Of a stretch of 64,000 bases of DNA, positions 1-11,426 are shown piece by piece; within the stretch, counting starts at the first letter, position 1, and each line of letters begins with the position of its first letter. The notes below the pieces were generated by a model. That model made no database searches. It was not told the DNA's origin and saw nothing but the letters and a program-made list of their open reading frames with translations. The translations under genes and the position numbers were made by a program. This DNA is from Lumbricus terrestris. Taxonomy: Eukaryota; Annelida; Clitellata; Crassiclitellata; Lumbricidae. The stretch covers positions 8,272,192 to 8,336,191 of the forward strand of contig OX457036.1 of assembly GCA_949752735.1 (NCBI GenBank), read 5' to 3'.

Positions 1-40
1 AATGTATAAAGACATAAACGGATCAAAACAAATATTGAGC

Positions 41-176
41 ACGTGGTAAGGTATGATAGAGCCACGTGGTAAGGTATGATAGAGTAACATGGTAGGGTAT
101 GATAGAGTATCGTGGTAATATGATAGAGTAACATGGTAAGGTATGATAGTGTATCATAGTAAAGTATGATAGAGTG
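41..176. repeat. Degenerate ~22-bp minisatellite
   Basis: About six imperfect copies of a unit resembling ACATGGTAAGGTATGATAGAG lie head to tail with small length changes. There is no coding signal. Confidence 0.85.
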
Positions 177-436
177 AGTCAAGATTACGGTAATCCCATG
201 TTAAGTGGAAGTGATGTTTTACCGTAATCCGTCGTAATCGTGATCGCAAACTCCAGAGCTCTGAAGCATTGCCCAGGGCACCAGCTTGTTCACGAGCGCT
301 GCGTCTTCTAAGAGGTTTTGTCCAGAGACTAGTGTACAGTGCATGCAGATAAATTCTATGAGAAGTTTGTCGTAAGGCAAGCTGCTTAGAATACTTAATA
401 AGGTATATAACAAGGTAAGTAAAAGGTAATTATATG

Positions 437-842
437 CAGGGCTGTACTCAAGGGTAGGCATATACGCGGGAATATGGCGTATACTCACCTCCGGGAAAAA
501 TGACAGCGTATACTCACCTCAAAAAACGAGGGTACACGCGGGTATACAGCGTATACCCACCTCAGTAAGACCAAATGGGTACACGCAGGTAAAAATCGCG
601 AATCACGATGGGAAAAAATCATGAAAGTATAGCGTTTTACGCTGTTTGAAAGGTTTTCCGTGCAAAATATCACTGCAAAAAACTTCGATGACTAAAAAAG
701 TCGTCAGAAATTTTGGCGGAAGGGAGTTTCCATGAAATTTCGTCTGATGACTTTAAAAAAACCTCAGAAAGTTTTTTCCAAAAAAGTCGATTTTTTCCGG
801 CGACAGCGTGTATTCACCTCAAAAGTTCTGAGTACAGTCCTG
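437..842. mobile_element. hAT-like MITE, 406 bp, perfect 8-bp TSD
   Basis: The element begins CAGGGCTGTACTC and ends GAGTACAGTCCTG, a 13-bp terminal inverted repeat with one mismatch. It is flanked on both sides by the direct repeat ATTATATG (429-436 and 843-850). Eight-bp duplications with CA...TG ends are typical of hAT-superfamily insertions; the assignment rests on that and not on a transposase. The interior carries several copies of a GTATACTCACCTC motif (from ~478, 508 and 548, plus a variant at ~809), which may be subterminal repeats. No coding capacity is seen. Confidence 0.88.
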
Positions 843-1036
843 ATTATATGGTAATAAAAGATGAGACTGCTGAAGATACGGTGGAAGATGGTGAGACTAA
901 CGTTTCTCCGATCGTCAAACGAGTTCTGAAGAGCGCGTAATGAGCAATACGAAGACGAAGAAGAAGAAGAGGAGCGGTTGATTTGATTATAGCCTTGAGG
1001 CAGACGCGTGTATGCTATGAAGTGCGAGAGACTTCG

Positions 1037-1240
1037 TTTTCTTAACCTTAGCATATGAGTTCGGGTGACCAGTCCTCTCCCTCACCGTCTCATCTTCCCA
1101 CCAACAATTCACGGTCAGTGCACCCATTAAAAATACAGCTGAGGGTGGAATAAAAGTCTCGAATCAAATTTACGCCCTATAGAGGGCATTGAACCCACGT
1201 CTTTTCGATTAGCAGCCCAGCACGTTGACCACTACATGTA
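1037..1240 (-). mobile_element. tRNA-derived SINE-like repeat, family C
   Basis: Read on the minus strand, the right end has a pol III A-box-like stretch (TAGTGGTCAACG) and a B-box-like GGGTTCAATGCC about 35 bases on. The left part (1040-1135) is repeated at 21555-21665. Two copies plus a tRNA-like head support a SINE; the ends are approximate. Confidence 0.6.
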
Positions 1241-1998
1241 CTATCGAGATGGAACAGGTGCACTGCACCTGTGTCGCTTCCATTGTCAGAGGAAGTAAGA
1301 TTTTATGTCTGAAGTCATCAATCGGGGGGAAAATCCAATAAACACAATTAGTCAGCAAATCTGCGTGACGAATACTTTCGCACGTAGCGTCCGACGAAGC
1401 ATGTGGCTTTAATGAAAGCAGAAAATAAAAGGCAAACGACATCGCACAAAGCCCAACGTCTTTGATGAATCTCCGTGTGGGTCAGTGATTGCAACACCGG
1501 ACGTTAAAGCAGCTTCTCTCAAAGGGGAGCAGGCGATGGACATGTTGTAGACAGCTGTACTTCAAAGACTTAATAGGATTTCGAGGCTTTTTGCATCGGA
1601 ACGGAAACGTTTTCATCGTACAAGATATAAACATTCTGCGGTTGAAATACGTCTGCGTTTAATAATGCGCTGCGGCTTCAACGACGTCAGCTTCTCTTGT
1701 CAATATGCCAATCATCGCGTGAATGAATATTCAACTGATAATATGAATTGGCGTTCTGTTGATCAGTATGCTAAGAACATACACGGTGCACTTGACAGCT
1801 TTTCAGTGTAGTATGATGTAATGTGATCAGATACATGCTATGTTAATTACAATGTGATATTATTTCGAGTCGAATTAATCTCAGCATAAATCACGCTGTG
1901 CTTTTGACAGCTTTTCAATGGCATGAGATGTGTTGTCATGTTGCATGACATAACATGCTTTAAAATCGAATTAGTCAGAAACAAGCTTCAATCGAACG
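1241..1998. other. No recognisable feature
   Basis: Ordinary AT-rich spacer. I see no supported gene, RNA or transposon end here. Confidence 0.6.
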
Positions 1999-2346
1999 CA
2001 GCGCTTTTGTAAGAAAATTGCAGAACTGCACGACCAGGAACTTTTTTAGTGCGGCTTTGTTTGGCGAAAATTTCTCGTCGTTTCTGAAAATTGAAATTTT
2101 CACAAGAAATGTCGCAAGTGGGCGACAAAAAAACTGATGATTTTTTAGTCATCGACTTGAAAACTTGTTTTATTTCACCTTCCTGTTTATTTATTTTCAC
2201 TGCACATGTCTTTCTTCTTCCGTGGTAAACCGGCGTGCAATTACTTTTTTCCAATGATTTCCACTGCACATAACTGCGTTTACAACTGCACAGCATGCAT
2301 TTACAACTGGACATTTTGTGTAGAACTGCACGTTAAAAAAGCCCTG
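1999..2346. mobile_element. hAT-like MITE, 348 bp, 7/8 TSD
   Basis: The left end is CAGCGCTTTTGTAAG. The right end, read in reverse, is CAGGGCTTTTTTAACG. Flanks are ATCGAACG (1991-1998) and ATCTAACG (2347-2354), identical at 7 of 8 positions. The right-hand 150 bp recurs in the composite element at 58721-59003, so this is a family. No transposase is encoded. Confidence 0.8.
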
Positions 2347-2917
2347 ATCTAACGCGTTGTGACGCGTAACGTAGCGTAACGTACTGTTTCAGAATGTAAT
2401 TTTATGCGACTCAACGTCGCATGTCGTAGCATTACATCACATGCGATGCAATGCGATGCAATGCAATGTGATGCAATGTCATGTGAATTAATGGTTAGAA
2501 TCTTACGGTACGTGATGCGATCAGACCTGTTGCTAGACAGCGTTGAAGATTAGGTCATTTTTTGCTAAGACCTTAGACGCTGGCAAGAGGAATATTGGAC
2601 AGTGGAAGGATGGTAGGACAACCAATCTGGCTGGTTCTCTTTCAGTGCATCGATCAGCCCCGGGTTGACTGCAGGAACAGACCACGGTCATCAACAGACC
2701 TGGCTACTACATAAATCTAGGGACGTTGCATTACGGAAAGCGGAAAAAAATCCAAACTTAAAAATCGAGCACTAAATCTGCATTAAGATGTGAGCGTGAT
2801 GACATTGAATGAACGTATAAGCTTATAGGTAAATTGGATTTAAGTTCGGTTTTGGAACATAAACGTTAGGGCGGCAAAAAATGATGGTGCATGGGTATTA
2901 GATTGATAAATCCATGC

Positions 2918-2918
<1 letters not shown>
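2347..2918. other. Spacer with short GCAATGCGAT-type repeats
   Basis: Contains a small cluster of GATGCAATG-like words at ~2440-2485. Otherwise no gene or transposon end is recognised. Confidence 0.5.
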
Positions 2919-2990
<72 letters not shown>

Positions 2991-3020
2991 ACACACACAC
3001 AGACATACAGACAGACAAGA
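2919..3020. repeat. (GA)n then (CA)n / ACAGAC microsatellite
   Basis: About 34 uninterrupted GA units are followed by CA units and then AGACAGAC-like repeats. Overlapping open frames encoding runs of RE or SL are artefacts. Confidence 0.97.
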
Positions 3021-3117
3021 CAGACAGGCAGACATAGCCAGACAAAAACAGAGCTCGAGACAGAGAGAATATAGAGCAAGCTTTCCAGCATTATACTGGT
3101 CGCCTGCCGACAATCGT

Positions 3118-3232
3118 GCTGAATGTTGATCGGAGCCGCCATTCTTCATTGACAGCAAAAAAAACAAGGCGACCCGTATAGCTCTGCAAAGCGCCAGTCC
3201 CAAATCTACGCCAAACAGGAGGGCAACGTTAA
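3118..3232 (-). repeat. Dispersed repeat family D, minus copy
   Basis: On the minus strand this reads GCCCTCCTGTTTGGCGTAG, then TTGGGACTGGCGCT. It matches copies at 33845-33925, 47586-47640 and 48008-48055. The class is unknown. Confidence 0.65.
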
Positions 3233-3759
3233 TCATCTTCATAATGACACAACATTGGTAAACAGCAAACCAATCGCCTATACACGGAGACATTAAATCA
3301 AATTAACGGATTAGTCTAAATGGGTAGAAGCAAGCAATTTCTCCGAAATAGCGACGTTGTTTCGGACCATTACGTGCCCGCATTTTGTCGTTAATTTCGT
3401 GGTGCTATTTCGGAATAATTTCGCAGGACAGTATTTGGCCAAGATAGGAAATTTCGGGAAGATGACTGTATGTGTGTGTCCAGTAGTAGGATATGCATGG
3501 TCATAATATATCACTATTATGTCATACGACTATTGATTCATATTAATGCTTTTAATGGTGCACAAATAATATTCAGCAATAACACGGTTAACTATATATT
3601 ATGGTTCAACCTTGTAGTTGGCCTATATTCTGAATTCTAGGTCTGATAGCGAATTTAGGAGTTAGTTTTGCCTAAATGCCCTTATTCTCTGTTTAATTTG
3701 ATAATTTGGATATTTCAAACTAAACAATTGAGGGATTTCAATAATTATAATTATAATTC

Positions 3760-4340
3760 AAGCGGTCAGGGCGCTTGTCCATGCTTTAATTTGCTCTAGA
3801 GTTGACTTTGGAAACTCTGCCTATGCTGGTCTCTCCTCTCTTAACCTCTCTAAACGTCAGTCAATACTTAACGCTGCTGCCCGCCTAATTGCTGGTCTTC
3901 CCAAATTCTCTCACATATCTGATTTTATTCGGGACACTCTTCATTGACTTCCTGTACCTCAGCGCATTGAGTTCAAGATTCTGACACTTATGCGCAACTC
4001 TGTTCTCGGGGTGGCCCCCTTATCTTCGGGCATTATGTAACTTGGTCTCCACTCTTCCTGGCCGCTCTGCCCTTCGCTCGGCTGCTAATGGCCTTCTAGT
4101 TGTCCCGCGCATGCGTGGAGCTACGGCCCAGTCCAGAAGCTTCGCATATGTTGGCCCTACTTGTTGGAACCGCCTTCCTCATGCACAAGCTACGTTCTGA
4201 GCTTCTTGGTCTTTCTCTTCCCCTGTTTCGTAAACGCCTGAAGACTATACTGTTTGTTAGCGGGAGCACTTGCCTGGGTCGGGAGCGCCACTGAATCTGT
4301 GAGCGGCGCTATATAAATGTTTCAATTACAATTACAATAT
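3760..4340 (+). pseudogene. CR1/L2-like non-LTR retrotransposon 3' fragment
   Basis: From 3770 the plus strand encodes the C-terminal part of a CR1/L2-type reverse transcriptase. Recognisable blocks are VHALICSRVDFGNSAYAGL, ILNAAARLIAGLPKFSHIS, IRDTLH-stop-LPVPQRIEFKIL, RSALRSAANGLLVVPRMR, RSFAYVGPTCWNRLP and LSLPLFRKRLKTILF. At least two in-frame stops (one replacing the W of the usual HWLP) and two or more frameshifts make it non-functional. The 5' part is missing, typical of 5'-truncated LINE insertion. It ends in GGCGCTATATAAATG followed by a short (CAATTA)n tail, which marks the 3' end. The SINE family A tail resembles this end. Confidence 0.85.
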
Positions 4341-4722
4341 AAGCAGAACAGCATAATTATGCTACTGGAAATCTGGGCACAACTCTGTTTTGGCTGTTGC
4401 CTTTGTAGGGCGCCGTTTGTACTTAATGATTGTTTGCTTGACATGTATAATTGTATATGTACATGTATAGTCGATAATTATGGCTTCAAGTATAATAAAC
4501 ACATTATCAACATAATTATAATCGTCTGTTGTAATAGCTAATTAATTGATTAGTCAAATTATTGTTATTTTCTACGTATAGTGTGCGCCACCGTATATTC
4601 ACGGCTCCTCCTATAATTGCCTTTCCTCTGATGTGAGACAGCGCTCGTGAATAAGCTGGGGTCCTGCGTTTTGAGTTAGAGTAGCCATTGATAACTTTGT
4701 TGTTTGCAATCACGGTTACGAT

Positions 4723-5145
4723 CAGGGGCGGATACAGAAATTTTCGAGATGGGGCAATTTTGGCCTTGGGTGGGAAAATTGATTCAATTTAATTCCAATA
4801 ACTGATTACTCCCTATAACATTAATATTTTTATTACAATGTAATTTTTGTCTATCTCAATGTACCAGGTTGCGGTTTGCCAACCTGTTTTTGCTTATTAA
4901 ACGAACACACACACAAAATATAAATACACAATTTCCATGCCAAAATACCTGATGACTTTGTTTAGTCATTTAGTCGACTTGTCTTGAAAAGAACAAATAT
5001 CTCATTTTCCAAGTCAATGATAAAATAGTTGATATCGTACATGTAAGCTTATACTACTTTTTCTCTCTCACCTTTTCACGCTGCGTTGATTGAAAACTGG
5101 TTGAAACCTAATGGGGGAGGGGCACGTCCCATGCACATTTCTGTA
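4723..5145. mobile_element. Partial hAT-like MITE (CAGGGGCGG family), right end not seen
   Basis: The left end CAGGGGCGGATACAG matches elements at 6267-6565 and 60397-60732. The stretch at ~5080-5140 (TTGAAACCTAATGGGGGAGG, then GTCCCATGCAC) matches their right-hand interior, but no right terminus is visible. A fragment resembling the SINE B tail (TTGCGGTTTGCCAACC, about 4868) lies inside. Confidence 0.55.
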
Positions 5146-5159
5146 ATAAATAGAATACG

Positions 5160-5610
5160 ACGGACAGAGAGGTACGCGTTGAGAGCCATCCAAGCAGACA
5201 GACACGTAGACGCACAAGACATACAAACACAAACATACGCAGACAGACATTGAGAATGTGATAGAGAGAAGAGAAAAATGAGGACAAAATAGACATGTAT
5301 GCACATTGCACGTTGCACAGAGAGAGAAAGACTGAAAGAAATTTTAAAAAAGGACACAGACATGCAGAACACGCACATTTAGTGACAGATAGACACAGAA
5401 ACACGCAAACAGACAGATATATACAAACATAGACACAAACGTACGCTAAAAAACCAAAGACAAAAAACACTATCAAAACACAACATCACACAGAGACAAA
5501 GATATACACATATTACACATAAGCACAGACGAAAGAAACACATACACAGAGACACACACAAACAGACACAGAAACAGAGAGAGACAGGAGCAGAAAGAGG
5601 CAACACGCAA
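5160..5610. repeat. Low-complexity ACAGAC/ACACAA-rich tract
   Basis: Purine/AC-rich irregular repeats of ACACAGAC-type words. Cysteine-rich minus-strand open frames across it are artefacts of composition. Confidence 0.85.
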
Positions 5611-6189
5611 AGCAAAGACATAAAGTAAGTCGACGCTGCTGCCATCTAGTAATCGACAATTCTCTCTCATCGTTAGATTGCGGCAAAGAAATCCATTTTC
5701 CTCAGAAAGTCGTCTGCCTTTTCCCGCCATTTGCTTCGGGACGAGATCTTTCGATCGAGTCAACATGTCTGATGTATAATTAATCAGTGTAACTTCAACG
5801 GAATTCCCCAGAAAATAGTCCGGGCTTTTCGCGGATCTTTTAAGTTTCTCGTCTTCCATTAGAGGAGTTTAAGCAACATAAATAATGCCCGCGCGGTGTT
5901 TATGTCAATGCACTTACGTGCTTGAAGGTACGATAAGCTTATGTGTGTGGATGTCACAGTTTTTAAGTGTCATCTTATAATATGTGGAATCGCAAAATGT
6001 GTTAAGTATGCCTGATATACGTGTAATGCTCTGCTGTAACGTTGGGTGAATAATTATGGTATGAAGTTCTGTTGTGCAAATGTTTTATATGCCATTTTAT
6101 TGGTATCGAGTCGTATCTGAGAATTTATAAAGCGCCATGTTGTACAGTAGCCTATACTAGGCTATATCTACTCAAAGGTGGATATGGTG

Positions 6190-6262
6190 TGCTCGAGAGG
6201 GGAAGTGGTTAGAGGCAGAGAACACAGACAACCGAGAGGCAGGGGTTTAAATCCGCCAGCTG
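6190..6262 (+). mobile_element. tRNA-like SINE head fragment
   Basis: Contains an A-box-like GTGGTTAGAGGC and a B-box-like GGGTTTAAATCCG at plausible spacing. It stops at the MITE insertion just downstream (6267). Only a head is recognisable. Confidence 0.45.
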
Positions 6263-6266
6263 ATAC

Positions 6267-6565
6267 CAAGGACGGATACAAAATATTTCGAAGAGGGGGC
6301 AAAAAATTTCTGTGATCTTTACCAGAAAAATCTGATGACCTTTTTAACTGATGGCCTTTATTTAGTCATCAGTCATCTGTTTCTGTGTTGACATAATCTC
6401 TGCAAGCAATGAAGTAATATACTATGACCTCTCTAGTCTCGTCGAACCCTACTTTTTTTTATCCCGCTGCATTGATTTAATGCTTGTTGAAGCCAAATGG
6501 GGGGCGTGTCCTATGCACTTTTGAAGTGGGGGGCATGGTCGGAATGGCCCCCTGGGTCCGCCCTG
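6267..6565. mobile_element. hAT-like MITE, CAGGGGCGG family, 299 bp
   Basis: The left end is CAAGGACGGATAC; the right end, read in reverse, is CAGGGCGGACCCAG. Flanks are GCTGATAC (6259-6266) and GCTGATGC (6566-6573), 7 of 8 identical. The interior (CTGATGACCTTTTTAACTGA, then GGGGGGCGTGTCC) resembles 60397-60732. No coding capacity. Confidence 0.78.
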
Positions 6566-6582
6566 GCTGATGCATATTTGTG

Positions 6583-6702
6583 TGTATGTGCACTTGCTAT
6601 AGCGCCCCTTCAAGCTTATTACTCCGAGGCGCTCCAGACTGCAGCGCGGACACAGCATCGGAGTTTCACGCCGAAGCGCTGAGCAATTACGAGTGAAGAA
6701 CT
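6583..6702 (-). mobile_element. SINE family A, truncated minus copy
   Basis: Begins (as its reversed 3' tail) GTGCACTTGCTATAGCGCC and continues through the conserved CGGAGTTTCACGCCGAAGCG block. It breaks off before the tRNA-like head, unlike the full copies at 49093-49302 and 58445-58657. Confidence 0.8.
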
Positions 6703-6807
6703 TTTTAATGAACTTTATTTAAGTTAATGATTGTTCATCGCCATAGATGTCCTGTCATATTGTGGCGCCATGTGCAGTTTTGAACGCTGAAAGGAGGACA
6801 ATGTGAA

Positions 6808-6950
6808 ACAGTTCTATTGTGTAGTATTGTATTGTAATGTATTGCATTGTATTGTATTGTATTGTTTTGTAATGTATTGCATTGTATTGTATTGTATGAT
6901 GGTATTGTGTTGTATTGTATTGTATTGTATTGTATTATATTGTATTGTAA
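6808..6950. repeat. (TATTG)n pentanucleotide microsatellite
   Basis: Near-continuous ATTGT units with a few TTTTG and AATG variants over ~140 bp. Overlapping frames of repeated YCIVL are artefacts. Confidence 0.95.
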
Positions 6951-7065
6951 AGCAATGATAATGGTGCTACCCAAAGTGGTGCTATCCAAAGTGATGAGTT
7001 CCGATAAGAAAGCTTCGTCTTTGCTACATGTAACTAAACAGAAAAGTAGTTGTAATTGCAACTTT

Positions 7066-7135
7066 AACTGTAGCGCTAACTGTAACTGTAAATGTAACTA
7101 TAAATGTAAATGTAAATGTAACTGTGCAATTGTAT
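7066..7135. repeat. (TGTAAC/TGTAAA)n hexanucleotide repeat
   Basis: About eleven 6-bp units drifting from TGTAAC to TGTAAA. A similar TGTAAC/TGTGAT run occurs at ~8615-8655. Confidence 0.85.
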
Positions 7136-7804
7136 TGTATAATGATGCACAAAGTTGATGGCGTTTCAATGAGACGTGAAATTACGACCTAAGTCACGCT
7201 TCACTGGACTCACGCGATGGAAATTCAATATAATCGGAAGTCATGAGACTATACCAGACGGTGAGTAAGCAAGTCAAGTGCATTGTACTATATTTTCCTC
7301 TAGCGTAATAAATTTATATTGCACCAATGAAATCACGCAGACGATCTTGGACTTGCGATGGAGGCGCTGAACCTGGCTCCACTGGGTTCCGTATCCAGCC
7401 AAGCATGGTTGATTTTCTACTCTAGTAGCTACAACTCCGACGTCTTTATAATATCAATAAATTTCCGACGAAAATGACGATGTCATGACGGTTCTTTGCG
7501 TCAAATGTCCATCAAAAAGATTGCAACCTAATCGCAGATTCATCGCAATGTAAAGAAAACAGGAAAATAATAATCAATGATTTTGAGATGCCTGACTGAA
7601 CAACAAGTAGAAAGTAAATAGCAGATGCTCTCGAAATGCCAGTAGGCTACAGTGCATCAACATAGGTTATTACCGAAGCTCAAAGCGAATGTATACTATA
7701 ATAGATAGTTATCCTGGTAGGCTAGTCAAAGCAGTCTGTTTGGTGCCATGTTTTCTTTCATGGTGCCATTTCGAAGACGCATGTGGTCTGTTCTAAAGTC
7801 CCAC

Positions 7805-7916
<112 letters not shown>

Positions 7917-8109
7917 GCAACCAACTGTCAAAATATTTTGTAGCATTCCAACTGTGCAACGGTTCACCGTTGGTTCTATTCATCATGATACGCTCACCAA
8001 CTTCTGCTGTCAACAGTCTATTTATAGCATGTGCGTTATAGTGGTCCATCTGATATATGTAGAAACCTCTTTCGCGTTCAGTTGACAAAAATAGGTTAAA
8101 GTGCAAGCA

Positions 8110-9456
8110 GTTTCAATAAAGCTTTCAATTCTCGCCTTGCAGTTTCGGCATTCAGGAACAGTCAATCAATCAATCAATCAATCAATTTATTGGTCCGTTT
8201 GTAACAACAGCAAGCACACCAAGTCAGGAACAAAAGTTACACAAAGCATCTCCAGTATCACCAAGTTGTCAGACAATGTCTGGAGTCTGGAGATTACGAT
8301 TTATCAGGACCGAAAGTTTTTTGCGCAGAGATGGAACTTCATTTCCTCGCTCAGAGATTTCTGTACCACATAATTATAACCTATGCAGATTATTTCTCCT
8401 TGTCAGCGATTAAGAATGTAATAGTGATAAATCACACCGTCACAACTGAGTGGCTGCATGGGAAGACCCCCGGGTGTGCAATACAGCCTTAATTGTGAAA
8501 GTCCCAAGAAAAATTTGTGCGAACCCCCAACAATTCCCACCTTGTAAGCCAAAAGGAACAAAGTTTGAGTCAGATGGATTCGAGAGCTTGGTCTTTGTCA
8601 ACTAAAAAGAAACAGTAATTGTAACTGTGATTGTAACTGTGATTGTAATTGTAGGCTATGTGTAATTATGATTGTGAGAGTGATTGAAGTTGTTAATGTT
8701 ATAATGGCAATTGTAGTCGTAATATTGGAATCGATTTGTTCAAGGCTGAAAGAAGACGTGTAAGTGTAGTTTCATTAATTAAATACGTACATGTACAACT
8801 GCAATTATTGTAATTGAGTTCTGGGGATCCAGTGAAGCAGGGATTGGTTTTGTCCAGATGCGGACAAAACCAACTATACCAGCGGCCTTGACTATAATAC
8901 CAGCGGCCTTGTATCGTTGCGACATGCTTTGGTAAATTGTGCCTTTGAGATCCGCGCTTCAGAAATTATTGATTGTCATTGTCATCGTTGGGTTTTATTC
9001 GTCAGATTCAAAATGATGCTCTTGCTTAAAATACTATTGCATCACAATTATAACATCACCTCAAGCATCCCATTGAACATCATTACATCCTTCTTCGTGT
9101 TTCTTCGGTTCGGACAAATATCTCTGGGAAATTCTGCCGAGGAATAGCCTATATATGTATTATACCAGGGAGCTCGCCAAAGCAATGCAATATTAAAGCT
9201 GCAAAGCAGTGACAAACCGTTAAACTATGCAATTAGTATGTAATTAAACTATGTGATTAATTAGCAACTGGTAATTATCACTGTTACCAAATTATTGTGG
9301 ATAATGACCGACAGGAAATGCATGATGATCTATAGTAATATTAGACATTACTGTTAGTCTGTGCGAGGCAATGCTAATAGAAAATTCTTCCAGACCAGTC
9401 TATAAGACTTGGCAGGCTTAACGTCCTTGTTGAGGACTTCCAGCCAGAGTTAGGAC
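8110..9456. other. Spacer; minor repeats only
   Basis: Contains a (CAAT)n run at ~8162-8188, a TGTAAC/TGTGAT run at ~8615-8655 and a tandem pair of ATACCAGCGGCCTTG words at ~8875-8911. I recognise no gene. Confidence 0.55.
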
Positions 9457-9509
9457 GGGTAGATCAGTGGCGGCGCTACGCCAGGGCATGGCAGGGCAAA
9501 TGCCCTGGT

Positions 9510-10370
9510 AAAAAAGCCTTTGCCCTGGTCGTTGCCCTGGTCGTTGCCCTGCCAGAAATTTTGCCTTGCCAGAATTGGTTCTGGTATATTGTTTCTTACT
9601 GTTTATGTCCGTCGTTCGCTCTCTGGCATGACGAAAATTCTGGGAGGACAAAATTCTGTCAGCGCAAAATTCTGGCAGGGAAAGACTCTGGCAGGGCAAG
9701 ATTCTGGCTGGGAAAGATTCTGGCAGGGCAAGATTCTGGCTGGGGAAAGTTCTGGCAGGTCAAAATTCTGGCAGGGCAATAATTCTGGGAGATAAACATT
9801 CTGATAGGTAAAAAATTCTGGCACGGGAAAATTCTGTCAGGGCAAAATTCTGGTAGGGGAACATTCTGGCAGGGCAAAATTCTGGAAAGGCAAGCGTTCT
9901 GGCAGGTGAATATTATGGGAGGGAAAAGTTCTGGCAGGGAAAATTCTGACATGCCAAAATTTCTGACAGGTCAAATATCTGACAGGTCAAAAGTAGCAGC
10001 AGGAAAAATTTCTGGCAGGGCAAAAGTTCTGGCAGGAAAAAATTGTGGTAAGGCAAAATTGTGATAGGGCAAAATTTCTGATAGGGCATAATTCTGGCAG
10101 GAAAAACCCCTTTATATTGCTTGGCAAAAGTTACGGTAGGAAAAAAATTGTGGCACCGAAAAGTTCTGGAAGGAAAAATGTTGGCAGGAAAAATTCTGGC
10201 AGGGTAAATATTCTGGCAGTGCAAATATTCTGGCAGGGCCAAATTCTGGCAGGGATTAATTCTGAGTCAAAAATTCTGGCAGGGTAAATATTCTGGCAGT
10301 GCAAATATTCTGGCAGGGCCAAATTCTGGCAGGGATTAATTCTGGGTTAAAAGTTCTGGCAGTGAGAAAT
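9510..10370. repeat. CTGGCAGGGCAAAATT minisatellite inside hAT-like copy 1
   Basis: About 45 to 50 degenerate units of 16-18 bp around CTGGCAGGGCAAAATT, with an internal larger duplication at ~10190-10345. Copy 2 holds a much shorter version (~18940-19240), so the array length is polymorphic between family members. Frames reading CQNFCPARI are artefacts. Confidence 0.92.
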
Positions 10371-10511
10371 CCTGTGGAAGTTTGCCCACATTGCCGTATA
10401 GGCCCACAACTAGCAGCATGGGTCTAACTGAAGTCTCGAGATTGCGATTACGATTACGATTACAACTGTCGCTATATTTTTTAACTGAGGCTTGAGCATT
10501 TGTGTAAACAA

Positions 10512-10946
10512 GGGGCCGTCCATAAAGTACGTCACGCTATTTTTGACCATTTTTGACCCCCCTCCCCCTGTCACAAACTGTCACAAATCTCGGACCCCCC
10601 CTAAAGTACGTCACACTTTCGGGATTTTTTAAAAAAGCATAACCATTTACCTAACCCTCTAAACTCTAGGATACTATCCCTAATCCATCTGATAGTGACG
10701 TGTGTCCCTAAACGCTTTGATAGTGACGGGAAATCAACTTTTATCCCGCCAGGCCGGGTTTTAGACACGCCTGGCCGGGCCGGGTCGGATTTTAGGTACT
10801 AAGAACAACAAAATAATAAAGAATTTAAGAAATAAATGTGTGACGTCACACATGGCCTGACCCCCTCCCCCTGTCACAAACTGTCACACTTTCTTACACC
10901 CCCTACCCCCCTGGAGCGTGACGTAGCCTACTTTATGGACGGCCCC
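10512..10946. mobile_element. Nested TIR element (GGGGCCGTCCATAAAGTACG ends)
   Basis: The left terminus is GGGGCCGTCCATAAAGTACG followed by TCACGCT. The right terminus is its inverse with one small insertion (GTAGCCTACTTTATGG, then ACGGCCCC). The interior holds two inverted blocks containing CCCCCTGTCACAAACTGTCA. The length is 435 bp. The TSD is ambiguous because of the terminal G/C run. It sits inside hAT-like copy 1 and is absent from copy 2, so it inserted later. Confidence 0.8.
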
Positions 10947-11008
10947 CAAGAGACCTATAGGCCTACCTGACTCAGCTACTGTATTTGCTGAACTTTTTGC
11001 TTTCGAAA

Positions 11009-11202
11009 TGCTACAATATTCATGCGCTGTAAATACAAATGGTTTAGTCTTCTTCTTTAGGTCTGCTGCCTCTCGGCAGGTCCAGATGCCCAACGACGCC
11101 ACTCTTCTTTTTGAGACGCATGCCACCCCATTTCCACTCCCTATTTCCACTCCCATATTCCACTACAATATTCATGCGCTGTAAATACAAATGGTTTAGT
11201 AA
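11009..11202. repeat. Direct repeat pair in hAT-like copy 1
   Basis: A ~38-bp word starting CTACAATATTCATGCGCTG occurs at ~11010 and again at ~11162, about 152 bp apart, ending GGTTTAGT in both. Copy 2 lacks it, indicating a segmental duplication within copy 1. Confidence 0.75.
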
Positions 11203-11426
11203 CTTAAATAAACCCAGATTTTGCCAAAAAACAGACACCCAGACGAAGGTAAAAAAACGGAACTAGTGGGTAAAACCCAGCTGTGGCGTTTATGGCGAGC
11301 ACGATAACACCAAATTATAGGCCTATGTAAGCCCGTGCTGCCGAGCACGAGACTCGCCCTCTGCCCTGGTTACTTGTATGACTGCCCTGGCTATAAAAAG
11401 TGTCTGGCGCCGCCACTGGGGTAGAT

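Larger units (their letters stand above)
9465..11418. mobile_element. hAT-like transposon copy 1, 1,954 bp, perfect 8-bp TSD
   Basis: Starts CAGTGGCGGCGCTACG and ends TGGCGCCGCCACTG (12-bp perfect inverted termini). It is flanked on both sides by GGGTAGAT (9457-9464 and 11419-11426). The same family recurs at 18862-20902, and a short relative with the same termini at 14847-15175. Both ends carry TGCCCTGG/CTGGCAGGGC words. The left one expands into the minisatellite at 9510-10370. A second MITE (10512-10946) is nested inside. No transposase domain is recognisable, so the copy is non-autonomous. The hAT assignment is from TSD length and CA...TG ends. Confidence 0.92.

Noticed and set aside
713..940. 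75-codon frame ending VKRVLKSA
   Set aside because: It crosses the right end of the MITE at 842; the portion after it is too short to call, though it could be a piece of an exon.
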